A stretch of 47,939 nt of DNA from a virus. This document shows, one piece after another, positions 17,311 through 28,407 of this stretch (positions are counted from its first letter, which is position 1; the number at the start of each line of letters is the position of its first letter). The notes beneath the pieces are model-generated. The model was not told where the DNA came from and searched no databases. It worked only from the letters and a program-made list of their open reading frames with translations. The stretch lies in IMG/VR virus record IMGVR_UViG_3300020185_002777, positions 1-47,939 of that record; one strand, given 5' to 3'. A program made the translations under genes and the position numbers.

Positions 17311-18363
17311 TTAACTATTGATCTCTGAAATGTCTGATACTACACTATAGATTGGCATTTCTGTTATAACGCCCAAGCCACTGTGGTGAGCATCATCTGC
17401 ACGTTGCTGTGCTAATCCAATAGATAAATCGCCAATAACATAAGATCCGTTGGTAGTACCTATAGGATCTGATCCTGTTACCCCAACACCACAATAATAA
17501 TTAGAGTATTCGTCGTATCCAGTGCCCAGAGATGTATCACAATTAGTTAATGTAACATCAATTTCTATACTATCATCACCTGAAAGTTTTGCATATACCG
17601 TTAATGAATTTCCAAAGAAACTTGGATTTTCTAATTCTGAATAAATTCGTGTATAAATCTGTTGCCATTCAGAAGTTAATCCTGTAAATCCAATACCGGG
17701 CGTTCCAATCTGATTAGATGAAACTGTTTCAGAATGTTTAATAATTATAACACCGATCGAATTAAACAGTTCATTCCAAGCAATACTAGGAATATATAAT
17801 GGTGCACTATCAATTGCCAATTCTGTAGAAATTCTAATATCACCGCCTGAATTGAAATGCCATCTTATTGCATCACTGCCAGCAAATGTAGTTTTAAATA
17901 TTATATTCTTACCAATATTGATGGTTTTCCATAATTCATCTTGATCCACTGATTCTATAATATCCACATACGTCTGCTGTACACTTGTTACATTATTTTG
18001 TAGTGACATTTTACCAATATTAAAATTTAGTTTATTTTCCCTAATGCTTGTTATGTCTGTGCGAATAGCATCGATGTGATAAATTATTTCATCTAGTGTA
18101 TTAAAATCACCGTCAAATAAATTACTAGGGACAGTAAGAGTTGTTCCTTGATGTGATGCAGCAAAAGTCATCGCATAAAAAAGTTCCATCCAGTTTTTTT
18201 TCATTATCCGCTGGCCGTTATTTACATGATTAATAAAAAGTTGATTTTGACCATAGCCAGCATCGCCAGCACCAATACCAATAATTTCATTAATGTCATT
18301 TGCTAATAAATTGAAATCATCAGATGTGAATTGGCTACTTATAGGATAACTTTGCGGGGACAT
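17311..18363 (-). CDS. virion structural protein, probable tail-fibre or whisker-type component
   Basis: This 350-aa protein has a helical N-terminal part (residues 1-130, including HNQLFINHVNNGQ-type turns and MKKNWMELFYAM) and a beta-rich, Gly/Ser/Thr-rich C-terminal half typical of fibre or adhesin material. It is the last gene of the virion operon, ten bases after the 224-aa gene, with a strong AAGGAG. By position it matches the short structural genes that follow gp6 and the giant protein in marine T4-like phages. The exact role is unknown. Confidence 0.65.
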   Translation of the reverse strand: MSPQSYPISSQFTSDDFNLLANDINEIIGIGAGDAGYGQNQLFINHVNNGQRIMKKNWMELFYAMTFAASHQGTTLTVPSNLFDGDFNTLDEIIYHIDAIRTDITSIRENKLNFNIGKMSLQNNVTSVQQTYVDIIESVDQDELWKTINIGKNIIFKTTFAGSDAIRWHFNSGGDIRISTELAIDSAPLYIPSIAWNELFNSIGVIIIKHSETVSSNQIGTPGIGFTGLTSEWQQIYTRIYSELENPSFFGNSLTVYAKLSGDDSIEIDVTLTNCDTSLGTGYDEYSNYYCGVGVTGSDPIGTTNGSYVIGDLSIGLAQQRADDAHHSGLGVITEMPIYSVVSDISEINS

Positions 18364-18373
18364 TCACCACTCC

Positions 18374-19048
18374 TTAATTTACTTGAATTGTTATGGTATA
18401 GTCGATAATAATTGTTCTATTTGCAGATAATAAAACAGGATGAAATGTAACATGAGTCAACATTATTGTTTTTGATTCTTCCATCTCACCATTACTAGTC
18501 ACCCCAGCCATAAGACCTATTTCATCAATTGTAAAAGCATTCACACTTAGCATATCTGGTGAACTATCGCTTTCAGGTAAACTCAAACTGGGATCAACTG
18601 TCTTAACAGCGTTTTCATATGCAGTATGATCTACTTCAACCGAACATATAATCTTAGCAGTATTTGCAGGGACTGATTCATTGCTGTCCATCTCTTCACC
18701 AGCATAGTAAACTGTATTAACAGTCTCTTGTTCATATGTTTTTGAATATAGCGTCGAATTACTTGCAGTTATAGGAAGTTGATCATAATTTCCAAAAACT
18801 CTAGGTGCACGATATTCTAATGTAGTAGTAGAGTTACTACCACCATTACCAAATGCCATCCAATTTACAATAGGAGGGGCACCAGCAGAGTTAACACTAG
18901 TGGGTTTGCCTGCTAGTGCACTAGCAAGAACATAAGCCATATTACCTGGATGAATGGCGTTCTTTTTTTCTAAGAGTACCTTTCCAGTATCTTTATCATA
19001 TATTTTAACTTTGCCAACTATCTGGGATGTCACATCATCATTAAACAT
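18374..19048 (-). CDS. virion structural protein, tail-fibre-attachment type
   Basis: This 224-aa beta-rich protein starts with a short domain (GKVKIYDKDTGKVLLEKKNA) followed by IHPGNMAYVLASALAG and WMAFGNGG. It later has NAFTIDEIGLM, a variant of the FDEIGL motif common in phage baseplate and fibre proteins. The C-terminus (TIIIDYTITIQVN) is the usual beta ending of such proteins. A late-promoter core lies 36 bases upstream and AGAAGAGAG precedes the ATG. It probably belongs to the baseplate periphery or fibre. Confidence 0.7.
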   Translation of the reverse strand: MFNDDVTSQIVGKVKIYDKDTGKVLLEKKNAIHPGNMAYVLASALAGKPTSVNSAGAPPIVNWMAFGNGGSNSTTTLEYRAPRVFGNYDQLPITASNSTLYSKTYEQETVNTVYYAGEEMDSNESVPANTAKIICSVEVDHTAYENAVKTVDPSLSLPESDSSPDMLSVNAFTIDEIGLMAGVTSNGEMEESKTIMLTHVTFHPVLLSANRTIIIDYTITIQVN

Positions 19049-19083
19049 TTCGGTCTCTCTTCTTTATTATATCAGAACTTAAA

Positions 19084-19092
19084 GTATTTATC
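19084..19092 (-). promoter_or_regulatory. late promoter core GATAAATAC
   Basis: The minus strand reads GATAAATAC, the same core seen before gp25 and gp48. It lies 36 bases before the ATG of the 224-aa structural gene, in the short gap after the giant protein. It would give the last two structural genes their own late start. Confidence 0.55.
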
Positions 19093-19110
19093 ATTTTGGT
19101 TATATCAGTA

Positions 19111-22100
19111 TTATATTTTGTGTTTATCTGCTTGTTCTGCCATAAACTGTATTGTTTCAATAGTTGATACTATATGTACCGTATCACCAACCTGAATATC
19201 TAAACATGTACCGTTAAATAATCCACGTTCATTGATTTGTAATACACTTCCATCTTTTTTATTATAATGCATAAACTCTAGTTTTTTATCGGTATTTTCA
19301 ACTATGATTAGATATACAGTATTTGCACTTGCATATCTAAACTTTGTTTCATCTGCAATCTCAATATTTCTATAACCGTGTTCATTTGTTACTGCAACAA
19401 CTGTATCAGTGTCAACACTATGCATAAAGTGACCGCGTCCAAGTCTATCATACACTATAAATGAACGCTTGTCAACTACCGCAGAACCGATACCACCGAC
19501 AACACTTGAATCGTATTCATCTACTCTTACAATTGCAGACTCTAGCACTCTACTATCTACTAATCCAGTATCAATACCGCCTTTGTCAGCAGTAACTTCG
19601 TATGGATGACGTAATAATGCGCCTTGCTCGTATCTGCCATCTGCTATATTTGGATGTTCATCATCTGGTGCAATACCACCATCATATGTATTATAATCGT
19701 ATCTACTATAATCTCCACCCAAATCAATTTTTAAATTCATATGTTGCAAAGAGTCTATGTCAGCAGTAACAGTTTCACTCAAAGGATAAATTCTATCAGT
19801 GTTTCTAAGTTTAACATGATATGGTTTTGCTTCCATAACATATTCAATAGTATCAGTAAATGTATCATGCTGATATATTGCATATTGTCTTAATGGTTTG
19901 TTCATTAATATTAAGTCAATATAACTTGTCTTGAACAACCACTCAGGATGTTCTTTTTCGGTATACATGTATGATAACATATCAAAAAATAGGTCTTTGA
20001 TAACTTTATTTTCTGAGTATGAAAACAGCATATTAATAAATTCATGTACCTGCACATCTATAACATTTTTATAATATGCTGCAATCTCACCAGAATTTCC
20101 GGTCTGACCGGGTATCACAATATTATTAAAATCTAAATTTAGCGCGCCATTAATCTTATTAACCATAGTAATTTCTTCAGGTGAACCATAACCAAAGTAA
20201 AATTCTTCATACTCAGGGTTTAATACTCCAAAAGAACGTATACCAGAATTAAACATACTAATCATATCAATATCTCTGGTATTACTTAGATATTCAAATT
20301 GAGTTATTTCTTTGAAATCTGGATGTTTATACCAATCAATTGAATTGAAAATGTAGTGGTTTAATTTAATGTAATCCCCATAGAAGGGATATTCACTTTC
20401 TAGTAACACAGTGTTCAACCGTGTGTTGACAATAGATGCAAAATTATTTCTGGCATTTGTCAAATTTTTATACCAAGAATTAGAGATTGTGCCCATATGA
20501 TAAACTCTAATAACATCACCTACTATAATATTAAAAGTGTTGTTAATTCTTAATTCGGTACCGTTTAAACTAAAGTTTGTAAGTTCTAAGAACTCATTAT
20601 TAACTGAAATTGCAAGATCATTTGGAACCAAGTCAAGTAAGAAATCAATTACTAGTAATGCACCATCATTGTCTAAATCAGGATAATCAATTACGATTTG
20701 TTTTAAATTTTCAATCTTAGAATCTGCAATACTATTTTTGAAATCGTTTAAATATTCAGACATTATAGGCTTTGTAGATTCACGTGATAGAAGTTCCCAG
20801 TCATTATGACTATCTTGATTGTTAGATGCCATGCTATATTCAGTTGTCACTGTTATTACATCATTTGATGTACGTGAGTTATAATTTAAAATTATAGTAT
20901 TATTATCAATTGGTATAAATTTGTTTTCAATTTGTCCAGTCTCAATAATCATTTTGATTTCATCAGTACTATATTCTTTTTCATATCTGGGTAATGTACC
21001 AATTGAAGTCCAATAATAAAATGTTGTTACTTCTTTATTCTTAACTGGGTCCCATTCTTTTTCTTGATTAAACCAAGTAATACCTACAGGAAGTCTATCA
21101 TTCTTAACCCATTGCTTGACATCTACTACAGAACCATCAACAACTTTACCCCAGTTACGCATTGCATAATCAACTGAGATATTACCATTTGCATCACCAT
21201 AATCATTGTATCTATAAAAACGTGTACTAGTGGTATCCCACCAAATTTCACCTAAATGTTCTTTTAACCATAGATCGTTACTTAGATATTCATCATACTT
21301 GGCAGGGTCATTCCAATCTACATAATCAATATCTTTCATTACTTTGCCTGGCAATTTTAAGTTTAATGGATCATACAGTGTATAGATTTTATGGTCATCA
21401 CCGTCAGATACAATAACTCTTTTGACATTGTTAACATCTACTTCATTTGCTTTTCTATTAACAATCTCTAGATTACCAATTGCTGTTCTATTCAGAACTG
21501 CCCAACCATTGATTCCAGGATATTCGTCTACCCATATTTTACTTTGAGAATTCAATCCCAAATCATTGTAGAATTCATTAAACGTTGCGCCGTTATATCC
21601 TGGAGTAAATCTAACTGATTTCCATCTCATAACTTTAAAGTTTGCGTTACTTGTAACACTAGTGTATTCTGTATAAAAACCTATCTTGTCTAACAAAGAT
21701 TGGTTCGTTCCTGCGAAAGTTAACAGCAATGCTGGACTTGTAATAATAAAGCGTCCATCCGATGATATACTTGCTGTTAACGTAGATGATTGTTGATTAA
21801 TTATGTCTCTAAATGTAAGCAATGATGAATTTGCTAAACCAGCAGTCAAATACTCGCCTTCAGATATTCCCAAATCATCAAGTGGGTTGCCATTTACATT
21901 ATTAATAGTTACCTTAAATTCATCGCCTGATATTAGTAATTTATCGATAAACACTCTACTAGCAGTTAGATTGGTTTCAAGTGATAGTATAGCATTTATG
22001 TCATCAACGATATTATCTAACATATTAGAAGTTATCGTATTAGAGTTAAATCCAAGGCGAACCATTGATCCATTATCTAACGGATCAGAAACTACTAGAG

Positions 22101-25100
22101 TAGAATTTGTAGAAATTATTTTTAGTTTACCAGTTTCAACTGTTGCACTAACACCTGGTATACCCAAGTCATTTATTTGTTGTGCGATACTTGACGCAGT
22201 TGGATCTAATTCTGATTGATATGTAGTAGCAGGGAAACCAAACAAACTAAATCCACTACCGCTAAGAGTCATCGTAGGCAATTCCGTAGTTATAACTAAT
22301 TTATTAGCAATAATACTAGCATCGACACCATTCTGTGAATTTATCTGTTCTGCTAAATTGCCCAATTTAGTTTCTGTATATGGTGATACAGTAATTAAAC
22401 CCAACTCTACTGCTGCCTGTCCTTGGATTGAAACTGAAGGGGAAGATGAAGTTAAAACTAATACGCTTTCAACATCTTGTGCACTAACATCTACCGGCGA
22501 TGCATTGATAGTATCTACTATATCAGTTAATGTTATTGTAGAACCACTATAAGTGAATGCTATAGTTTGACCATTAATTTGAATAGATTTAGTTTCATCA
22601 AACGTAGGTGACTCTACAGTGCCAACTATTTCAATATCCTGTATTGTATAACTTGATTCTACATCAGTGCCTACTTGAACAGTCAATCCAGAATCTGAGT
22701 TTATATTATCAGATGTTGTGAGGGTTGAAGTTGCTTCAATAACACCATTGTCTATTGCTTCTATAACAAGTGTAACATCATTAATAGTAATACCATCACC
22801 AACGTTTGAAGTAACATTATTATCTGTAAGTATACTATTTCCAGAAAATGTTATTAATGTATTTGTATTTTTTATAATATTATTTTGGTCGTAAACAACA
22901 ATAGATATCTGCTCACCAATTGTTACAATTGGATCGGATGTTGCGCTTGCTCCACCAATTGTTATACCAGTATTACCACTAGTAGCATCCTCTATATATG
23001 TATAACTATTACCGTCAATGACTAAGACTTCGCCTTCAATAATCTGTGCATTTGAATTTAGACTAATTGCTTCAACCCCAGCATTATCGCTTGTAGGGAC
23101 AAATATACTATTCTGAGAAGATGTATCAATTTCAACAGTAACCGGTTCAAAATCAGTGTCAAATACCAGATACTTATAAACAGTTATACCATCTAATAAT
23201 TCAGTACCATCTTCTACAAGGTTATAATATCCGTTTAATACTGGATCAATTTCTTCATTGATTATTCGTAAATAAACAGATTCAACTGTATCAATCTCTG
23301 ACGTAACAACAATGTATAATTGAGAATCTTGGGTTTCACCAACATAAGATATTTCAGATATTTCACTAAGTTTCCTTACATCCCAATCTCTAAGATTATC
23401 GAATTGTATCCAAGCCAAGTCACCTTCATAGTAATTCTCACTTACTGTTGTTTCTAAGATTGTTGCATTTCTTACAATATAATTTACATCTTTACTATCT
23501 ACATATCCGGTAGTTTTTATAGGTGTAGTTCTTTTAGTTGTTTTGTAATCAAATAAACTTTGGTTATCATATGTAATAGAGTACGGATCACTATATACCA
23601 ATTTTGTATTAATACTTTTGCTAGCCGATACATTTCTGTTTAAGTTTCCATACTTTCCTAATTTGAATGCCCATACATCATTTGAACTTACCTCACTAAA
23701 ATTAGAATTATTATTAACAATATTATTTAAACTACTAGGTGTGCCCTTATTAGTAATAAAACCTTTATAAAATTCTAATTGAGATTCACGTTCCATTAAA
23801 TGATTTGATAGATAAGCACGTGGTGTAAATCCTATATGGCTTGCCTTAATTAGGTTAACGTTTGATAAACTTTGATCTATGATAGTGTCTCTATGGAACT
23901 TAGTATCAGCAACCATTGTCTCAAAGTTTGGTATTAATGTGTTTTGATATATAATATAACCATCTGCACTTAGTGTACCATCCCAGTCACTAGTTCTATT
24001 ACAATCAATAATCATGCGTAAGTTTCTATTATGCGCAATTGGATTATATATAACATCTCCATAATTGTCAACTCTGTCAACAACATAAGCGTGTTCAATA
24101 TCAATGATATCAATTTTCATTCCATAAACTGGGATAGTTGATTCCCACATTATTGCATCACCATCAGAATAGAATGTTATCGCTGTATTGGGTATTTGTC
24201 TGCCATCACTATCAAGCACTCTATAGAAATTCTTATTTGTTTCACGCTGTACGCTTGCAACACCGTATGGCGCAGAGAAACGGCCAGATAGTAAAATTGG
24301 AGTTAAGGTAATAAATTCACCAACATCATGTTTTTCTGCACTCCAATCAAGAAATTTAATTAATAAGTTTTCAAAGTCTACATTTTCGCCCAATTCATTG
24401 GTATCTGTAAAACTCCATCCTACTGCATTTAAATAATCTTGGTAACCAATCAATAGTTGTGCAATTTCATCAAGTGAATATAAAACATCACCATAATTAT
24501 GTGTACGAATTTGGTCTGGTAAGGTTTTATCATAACCTTTCGCAGTCACTTGATTAACTCTAGGCCACGATACTAAACGCTTCCAGTAATCATTGAGGTC
24601 ATCATTGAACGCAGCAGAACCCGTATGATCTGCAAGAGATATATATGGCACACCGTCATAAACTGTGTAAGAATCTAGTGTATAAAATGAACCTGCTTGC
24701 CAATCATTTATAACTGCCTCATCACCCAATGTACTCCATGATTTGAATGGTGAAGTTGTATCCCAATTCATAGTATAAAATTGAGGGTTGAATTCATCAA
24801 ATCCATTAATTCTATACCCATAATTTTTAACTTGTGGTTGCGCTACCAATGTCCATCCATTATAATCAAAATTAATCACAGCATCAGTTTCTTTATCTGT
24901 TGGCTGAGTTATCTTTCTTTTATAATATCTGTTATCAGATGTATTGTATACAATATCACCCTGACGATAAGATGCGATATCTGCTAAACTATAGTTTGGA
25001 TATGATGCGTCAAGTGAAACTTTTTCTATTACAATAGCACTAAAACTTTCGCTACGATTTGGTTCGCCACTGTGTATGAATAAATCATAATTATCTTTTG

Positions 25101-28100
25101 GTATTTCTGTATACCTAGAATTAGATAATGTTGAATTCTCACTACTTAATTTAAAGTTATTAACAAAGCCACCTAATTTAGATCCCAACTTAAATTCATA
25201 TCCATCTTGTTCGTTTTTGATAGTATCAGTGTCAATGCCTTCTACTTTGTGGTATATTTTAATAATATCGTTTAATTCGCTTGAATATAAATCAATAATC
25301 TCAAATGGCTTAGTAATCATTGATAATAAAAATTCAATGAACGGATATTCACTACTACGTCTCCATGCTTGCTCAATAGGCGAACCATCACCAAATTCCC
25401 AATCTTGATCCATTAATGCTGAATCTGTGGGTGTTAATTGAGAATTAAAAAATAAATCATTAATATTTTTTAAATTACCAAGACTGTCCACTGGGATTGG
25501 CCATGTAGTAGAATATGTTGTTTTTAAATTATTCCAAAACTCTATGTCAGTATAACGAACTGGATTAGTTTCAAAACCTTCAGGAATGACACTGTATCCA
25601 ACTGTTACCCAGGGTTCTAGCAGTGGTGTTTCAGTGCCATACGCATATTGGAATATGCCTCTCCAATAGCCAGGAGCAGCATCATTACTTGCACGATAAT
25701 TCCATGTCTTGTAGTCTTCGATATCAAAATCAGTATTATAAAGATTGTCGATATTGTTTCTCAACATCCACTTCTTAAAGAATGGATACATTGTAAACTT
25801 TTTCTCATTCAATGAATATTCAGTTGTACTATCTCTATACATACCATATTTTATATTACGCAGAGAGGTATTTGTAGTATTTTTTTCTATACGATTATAC
25901 ACCAATTTTTCAAATAATAATATAATTCCATCAGTTCTGTCACCCCAACATAACATTTTAGAGCCATCATGTCCTACTAACATTGTTTGCGGTGTATCAA
26001 ATTCTTGGTCAATAATATACCCAGGCTTATAAACATTAGAAATACCAAGTTTTGTGGCACTCGGCGGAATAAATGTTTCTTGTAATAACTTAAAATATCT
26101 AACTTCAATAACATCACCATCTAAAATTACAGTATCATCAAATGAAATCTCAATACCATTGATTATATTAACATCTGTTGCAAGTACCCCGTTAACATAA
26201 ACTGATACATTTTCATTGTCTACTATTTCTGTAGCCACACTATTAGGTATAAATTGTGTTGCTGAGCCAGGAATAACTGGATCAACATTTGCAGTTATAT
26301 AGTGAGTTGGAAAACTACCAAAATTTATCATGCGACTACCAGTGAATACACTGATATTTTCTCTCTTAATAAGTGCAATCTGTGCAATTGCTTCTTCAAG
26401 AATAAAATCATCAGTCTTGGATTCACTTGCTGCATCAGATAGAATATCTTGCACGGTTGTTATTAATTTATTTTTATAATTATTATATGATACCGAAAGA
26501 TATTCAACCGCTGCGAATGGGTTATAATCGTCACGTGTTATTGAAAAATAAGCATTCTTAATATCAATAGAGTTACGAACCATAATAGAACCATACTTAT
26601 TATTACGCATTTTATCTGTATTATCGCCAATATTACGGTAATTATTCACACCGTTTGAATTTCCAGTTAGGCCTATTGTCGTTGATAACTGTCGAGCCAT
26701 ATGTTCATATATTGTAGAAAATGTAAAGTTTGTATTATTGTGAAATAAGTTATCCGGATTATACTCAAGTGATGGATCAATGCGTTGCCAAGCACCATCG
26801 CCATCAACAAAAACATTATTTTTTGTAGTAAAGTCAACATAGACATAACCTGTAACAGGCTCATTAAACGTAATAGTATTAGAACTATAGGCATAGTTGC
26901 CTATTTGTTTGATACCATCTACATATACATCTATTGTTTCAGAAGATTTAGGTTCTTGTAGTAACTCTAGTTGCGAGTGTGTTGCGGTTCCATATTCATG
27001 GCGTAAATTTCTATAATCAAATTCAGATTTGATATAAAGTTTATGATATACGTCACCGGATTTAAAACTAACATTGTCAGGTATATCTATATTAAATGTA
27101 AACTCACTAGCATAATCACCAGATGTTAATAATGCACGAATTGATAAGAACCTATCAATTACGCTATCTTCATCTTCTACATAATGGAATATATTATAAT
27201 CATTTAGATAGTTTAATTCCTCATCATATATTTTAAACGTTGGCACAGACCATGCGTCTGCACTGCTACTAGTATCACTTAGTTCTAAACTCTTATCAAA
27301 TTCAATAATTGGTCGTTTTGCTTGCTCAACATAAGACTTACTGTCATCAGTGATATACATCCGAATGTCATCATAGTGGAACCAAGAATTTCTATCACTC
27401 CACCAATTAGTTTTAGTTGCCCTATCAGTATTTTTATCAATTGTTATGTAATGTGTATCGTTACTATTTCCTAAATTGAATACAAATTCTTCACCATCAT
27501 ATAGTTCCCAGTCAGGTGTACTATCTTGTGAATTGCTTTTGTATTCTATTAAACTTAGTAATCCAACTGATGTATCTGAAAATCTCAGTGCATAAGGGTT
27601 AACATCAATATTCCATCTATCGTAGATAGTATCTTTAAGAACAAAAGTTTCATTTCCACTTTTCAGTAATGTTATTCTTAATTCATTTGTATTTACATAT
27701 GTGTCGCCCAAGTTGGGAGACAACGGTCTTTGATCTGACGCAATAAATGATGTGGCACCAGGATCTTCTGAACCTATACGGGACCATCCTTCAATGCTGT
27801 CCTTTTTCCAATAAACTAAACTTGACTGTTTTATTACAACAGCATAGTCGCCATAATCACCAAATGAAGAACTGGGCAAATACTCATCTAATAGATATTC
27901 AGAATTACTTTTAAGTACGTATGGTTTTTGTTTTATCCAACCAGTTAAACCAGTGACATATTCTTTAAATTCATATAATGCATACTCACTTGTAAATCCA
28001 TTATCTACCCAATAATATAATTCCCAATTAATAAACTTATCAATATCAACCGGTAAGTTAATAGTGTATGTATCTGATTTAAATAATCTTCTGTGGTCAT

Positions 28101-28404
28101 TTGTAAGAGCACCTTTATTATACAATGAGTTTAATAAATCGTCATAAAATATATTGTCTCCTATACCAGTATTTGAAAATACTGGTTCAAAACCATAATT
28201 GTCTCGTTGGAAGAGATGTTCAGGAAATGATACATATGAATCTGTTTCACTATATACGCCTTTTTCTTTTCTACCAATAAAAGCCTTTGTTTTTTCTATA
28301 CTGCCCTTAGAAAATGCTCTTTCTAATGTAGAGTCAAAAATTGTTTCCAATTCTTTATTCTGTAGGTGTGCTGGTAAGAGATTATAAATTTTATTATTTG
28401 CCAT
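19111..28404 (-). CDS. giant virion structural protein following gp6 (baseplate/tail-associated)
   Basis: This 3097-aa protein lies directly after gp6, where T4 has gp7 and where T4-like marine phages carry giant structural proteins. It opens with NLLPAHLQNKELETIFDSTL (residues 8-27). Most of it is repetitive beta-sandwich-like sequence rich in Asp, Asn, Tyr and Trp. Around residues 1230-1275 a CBM5/12-like segment occurs (YDGVPYISLADHTG). At residues 1940-2243 five tandem ~61-aa modules resemble flagellin/hook IN motifs. No signal peptide or membrane segment is evident. It is three times the length of T4 gp7, so if it is the wedge homologue it is greatly extended. It may also provide adhesins at the baseplate rim. 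Confidence 0.85.
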   Translation of the reverse strand: MANNKIYNLLPAHLQNKELETIFDSTLERAFSKGSIEKTKAFIGRKEKGVYSETDSYVSFPEHLFQRDNYGFEPVFSNTGIGDNIFYDDLLNSLYNKGALTNDHRRLFKSDTYTINLPVDIDKFINWELYYWVDNGFTSEYALYEFKEYVTGLTGWIKQKPYVLKSNSEYLLDEYLPSSSFGDYGDYAVVIKQSSLVYWKKDSIEGWSRIGSEDPGATSFIASDQRPLSPNLGDTYVNTNELRITLLKSGNETFVLKDTIYDRWNIDVNPYALRFSDTSVGLLSLIEYKSNSQDSTPDWELYDGEEFVFNLGNSNDTHYITIDKNTDRATKTNWWSDRNSWFHYDDIRMYITDDSKSYVEQAKRPIIEFDKSLELSDTSSSADAWSVPTFKIYDEELNYLNDYNIFHYVEDEDSVIDRFLSIRALLTSGDYASEFTFNIDIPDNVSFKSGDVYHKLYIKSEFDYRNLRHEYGTATHSQLELLQEPKSSETIDVYVDGIKQIGNYAYSSNTITFNEPVTGYVYVDFTTKNNVFVDGDGAWQRIDPSLEYNPDNLFHNNTNFTFSTIYEHMARQLSTTIGLTGNSNGVNNYRNIGDNTDKMRNNKYGSIMVRNSIDIKNAYFSITRDDYNPFAAVEYLSVSYNNYKNKLITTVQDILSDAASESKTDDFILEEAIAQIALIKRENISVFTGSRMINFGSFPTHYITANVDPVIPGSATQFIPNSVATEIVDNENVSVYVNGVLATDVNIINGIEISFDDTVILDGDVIEVRYFKLLQETFIPPSATKLGISNVYKPGYIIDQEFDTPQTMLVGHDGSKMLCWGDRTDGIILLFEKLVYNRIEKNTTNTSLRNIKYGMYRDSTTEYSLNEKKFTMYPFFKKWMLRNNIDNLYNTDFDIEDYKTWNYRASNDAAPGYWRGIFQYAYGTETPLLEPWVTVGYSVIPEGFETNPVRYTDIEFWNNLKTTYSTTWPIPVDSLGNLKNINDLFFNSQLTPTDSALMDQDWEFGDGSPIEQAWRRSSEYPFIEFLLSMITKPFEIIDLYSSELNDIIKIYHKVEGIDTDTIKNEQDGYEFKLGSKLGGFVNNFKLSSENSTLSNSRYTEIPKDNYDLFIHSGEPNRSESFSAIVIEKVSLDASYPNYSLADIASYRQGDIVYNTSDNRYYKRKITQPTDKETDAVINFDYNGWTLVAQPQVKNYGYRINGFDEFNPQFYTMNWDTTSPFKSWSTLGDEAVINDWQAGSFYTLDSYTVYDGVPYISLADHTGSAAFNDDLNDYWKRLVSWPRVNQVTAKGYDKTLPDQIRTHNYGDVLYSLDEIAQLLIGYQDYLNAVGWSFTDTNELGENVDFENLLIKFLDWSAEKHDVGEFITLTPILLSGRFSAPYGVASVQRETNKNFYRVLDSDGRQIPNTAITFYSDGDAIMWESTIPVYGMKIDIIDIEHAYVVDRVDNYGDVIYNPIAHNRNLRMIIDCNRTSDWDGTLSADGYIIYQNTLIPNFETMVADTKFHRDTIIDQSLSNVNLIKASHIGFTPRAYLSNHLMERESQLEFYKGFITNKGTPSSLNNIVNNNSNFSEVSSNDVWAFKLGKYGNLNRNVSASKSINTKLVYSDPYSITYDNQSLFDYKTTKRTTPIKTTGYVDSKDVNYIVRNATILETTVSENYYEGDLAWIQFDNLRDWDVRKLSEISEISYVGETQDSQLYIVVTSEIDTVESVYLRIINEEIDPVLNGYYNLVEDGTELLDGITVYKYLVFDTDFEPVTVEIDTSSQNSIFVPTSDNAGVEAISLNSNAQIIEGEVLVIDGNSYTYIEDATSGNTGITIGGASATSDPIVTIGEQISIVVYDQNNIIKNTNTLITFSGNSILTDNNVTSNVGDGITINDVTLVIEAIDNGVIEATSTLTTSDNINSDSGLTVQVGTDVESSYTIQDIEIVGTVESPTFDETKSIQINGQTIAFTYSGSTITLTDIVDTINASPVDVSAQDVESVLVLTSSSPSVSIQGQAAVELGLITVSPYTETKLGNLAEQINSQNGVDASIIANKLVITTELPTMTLSGSGFSLFGFPATTYQSELDPTASSIAQQINDLGIPGVSATVETGKLKIISTNSTLVVSDPLDNGSMVRLGFNSNTITSNMLDNIVDDINAILSLETNLTASRVFIDKLLISGDEFKVTINNVNGNPLDDLGISEGEYLTAGLANSSLLTFRDIINQQSSTLTASISSDGRFIITSPALLLTFAGTNQSLLDKIGFYTEYTSVTSNANFKVMRWKSVRFTPGYNGATFNEFYNDLGLNSQSKIWVDEYPGINGWAVLNRTAIGNLEIVNRKANEVDVNNVKRVIVSDGDDHKIYTLYDPLNLKLPGKVMKDIDYVDWNDPAKYDEYLSNDLWLKEHLGEIWWDTTSTRFYRYNDYGDANGNISVDYAMRNWGKVVDGSVVDVKQWVKNDRLPVGITWFNQEKEWDPVKNKEVTTFYYWTSIGTLPRYEKEYSTDEIKMIIETGQIENKFIPIDNNTIILNYNSRTSNDVITVTTEYSMASNNQDSHNDWELLSRESTKPIMSEYLNDFKNSIADSKIENLKQIVIDYPDLDNDGALLVIDFLLDLVPNDLAISVNNEFLELTNFSLNGTELRINNTFNIIVGDVIRVYHMGTISNSWYKNLTNARNNFASIVNTRLNTVLLESEYPFYGDYIKLNHYIFNSIDWYKHPDFKEITQFEYLSNTRDIDMISMFNSGIRSFGVLNPEYEEFYFGYGSPEEITMVNKINGALNLDFNNIVIPGQTGNSGEIAAYYKNVIDVQVHEFINMLFSYSENKVIKDLFFDMLSYMYTEKEHPEWLFKTSYIDLILMNKPLRQYAIYQHDTFTDTIEYVMEAKPYHVKLRNTDRIYPLSETVTADIDSLQHMNLKIDLGGDYSRYDYNTYDGGIAPDDEHPNIADGRYEQGALLRHPYEVTADKGGIDTGLVDSRVLESAIVRVDEYDSSVVGGIGSAVVDKRSFIVYDRLGRGHFMHSVDTDTVVAVTNEHGYRNIEIADETKFRYASANTVYLIIVENTDKKLEFMHYNKKDGSVLQINERGLFNGTCLDIQVGDTVHIVSTIETIQFMAEQADKHKI
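21676..22587 (-). repeat. five tandem IN-like protein modules inside the giant structural protein
   Basis: The encoded residues 1940-2243 split into five units of about 61 aa. Each has an [I/V]xxxIN helix turn, a VxA strand, a (K/G)LxI(T/S)S strand, and a closing LG(L/I/F). Examples of the IN part are IVDTINAS, LAEQINSQ, IAQQINDL, IVDDINAI and FRDIINQQ. The pattern resembles the flagellin-hook IN motif. Sequence identity between units is low, so this is a structural repeat rather than a recent DNA repeat. Confidence 0.6.
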
Positions 28405-28407
28405 TTT

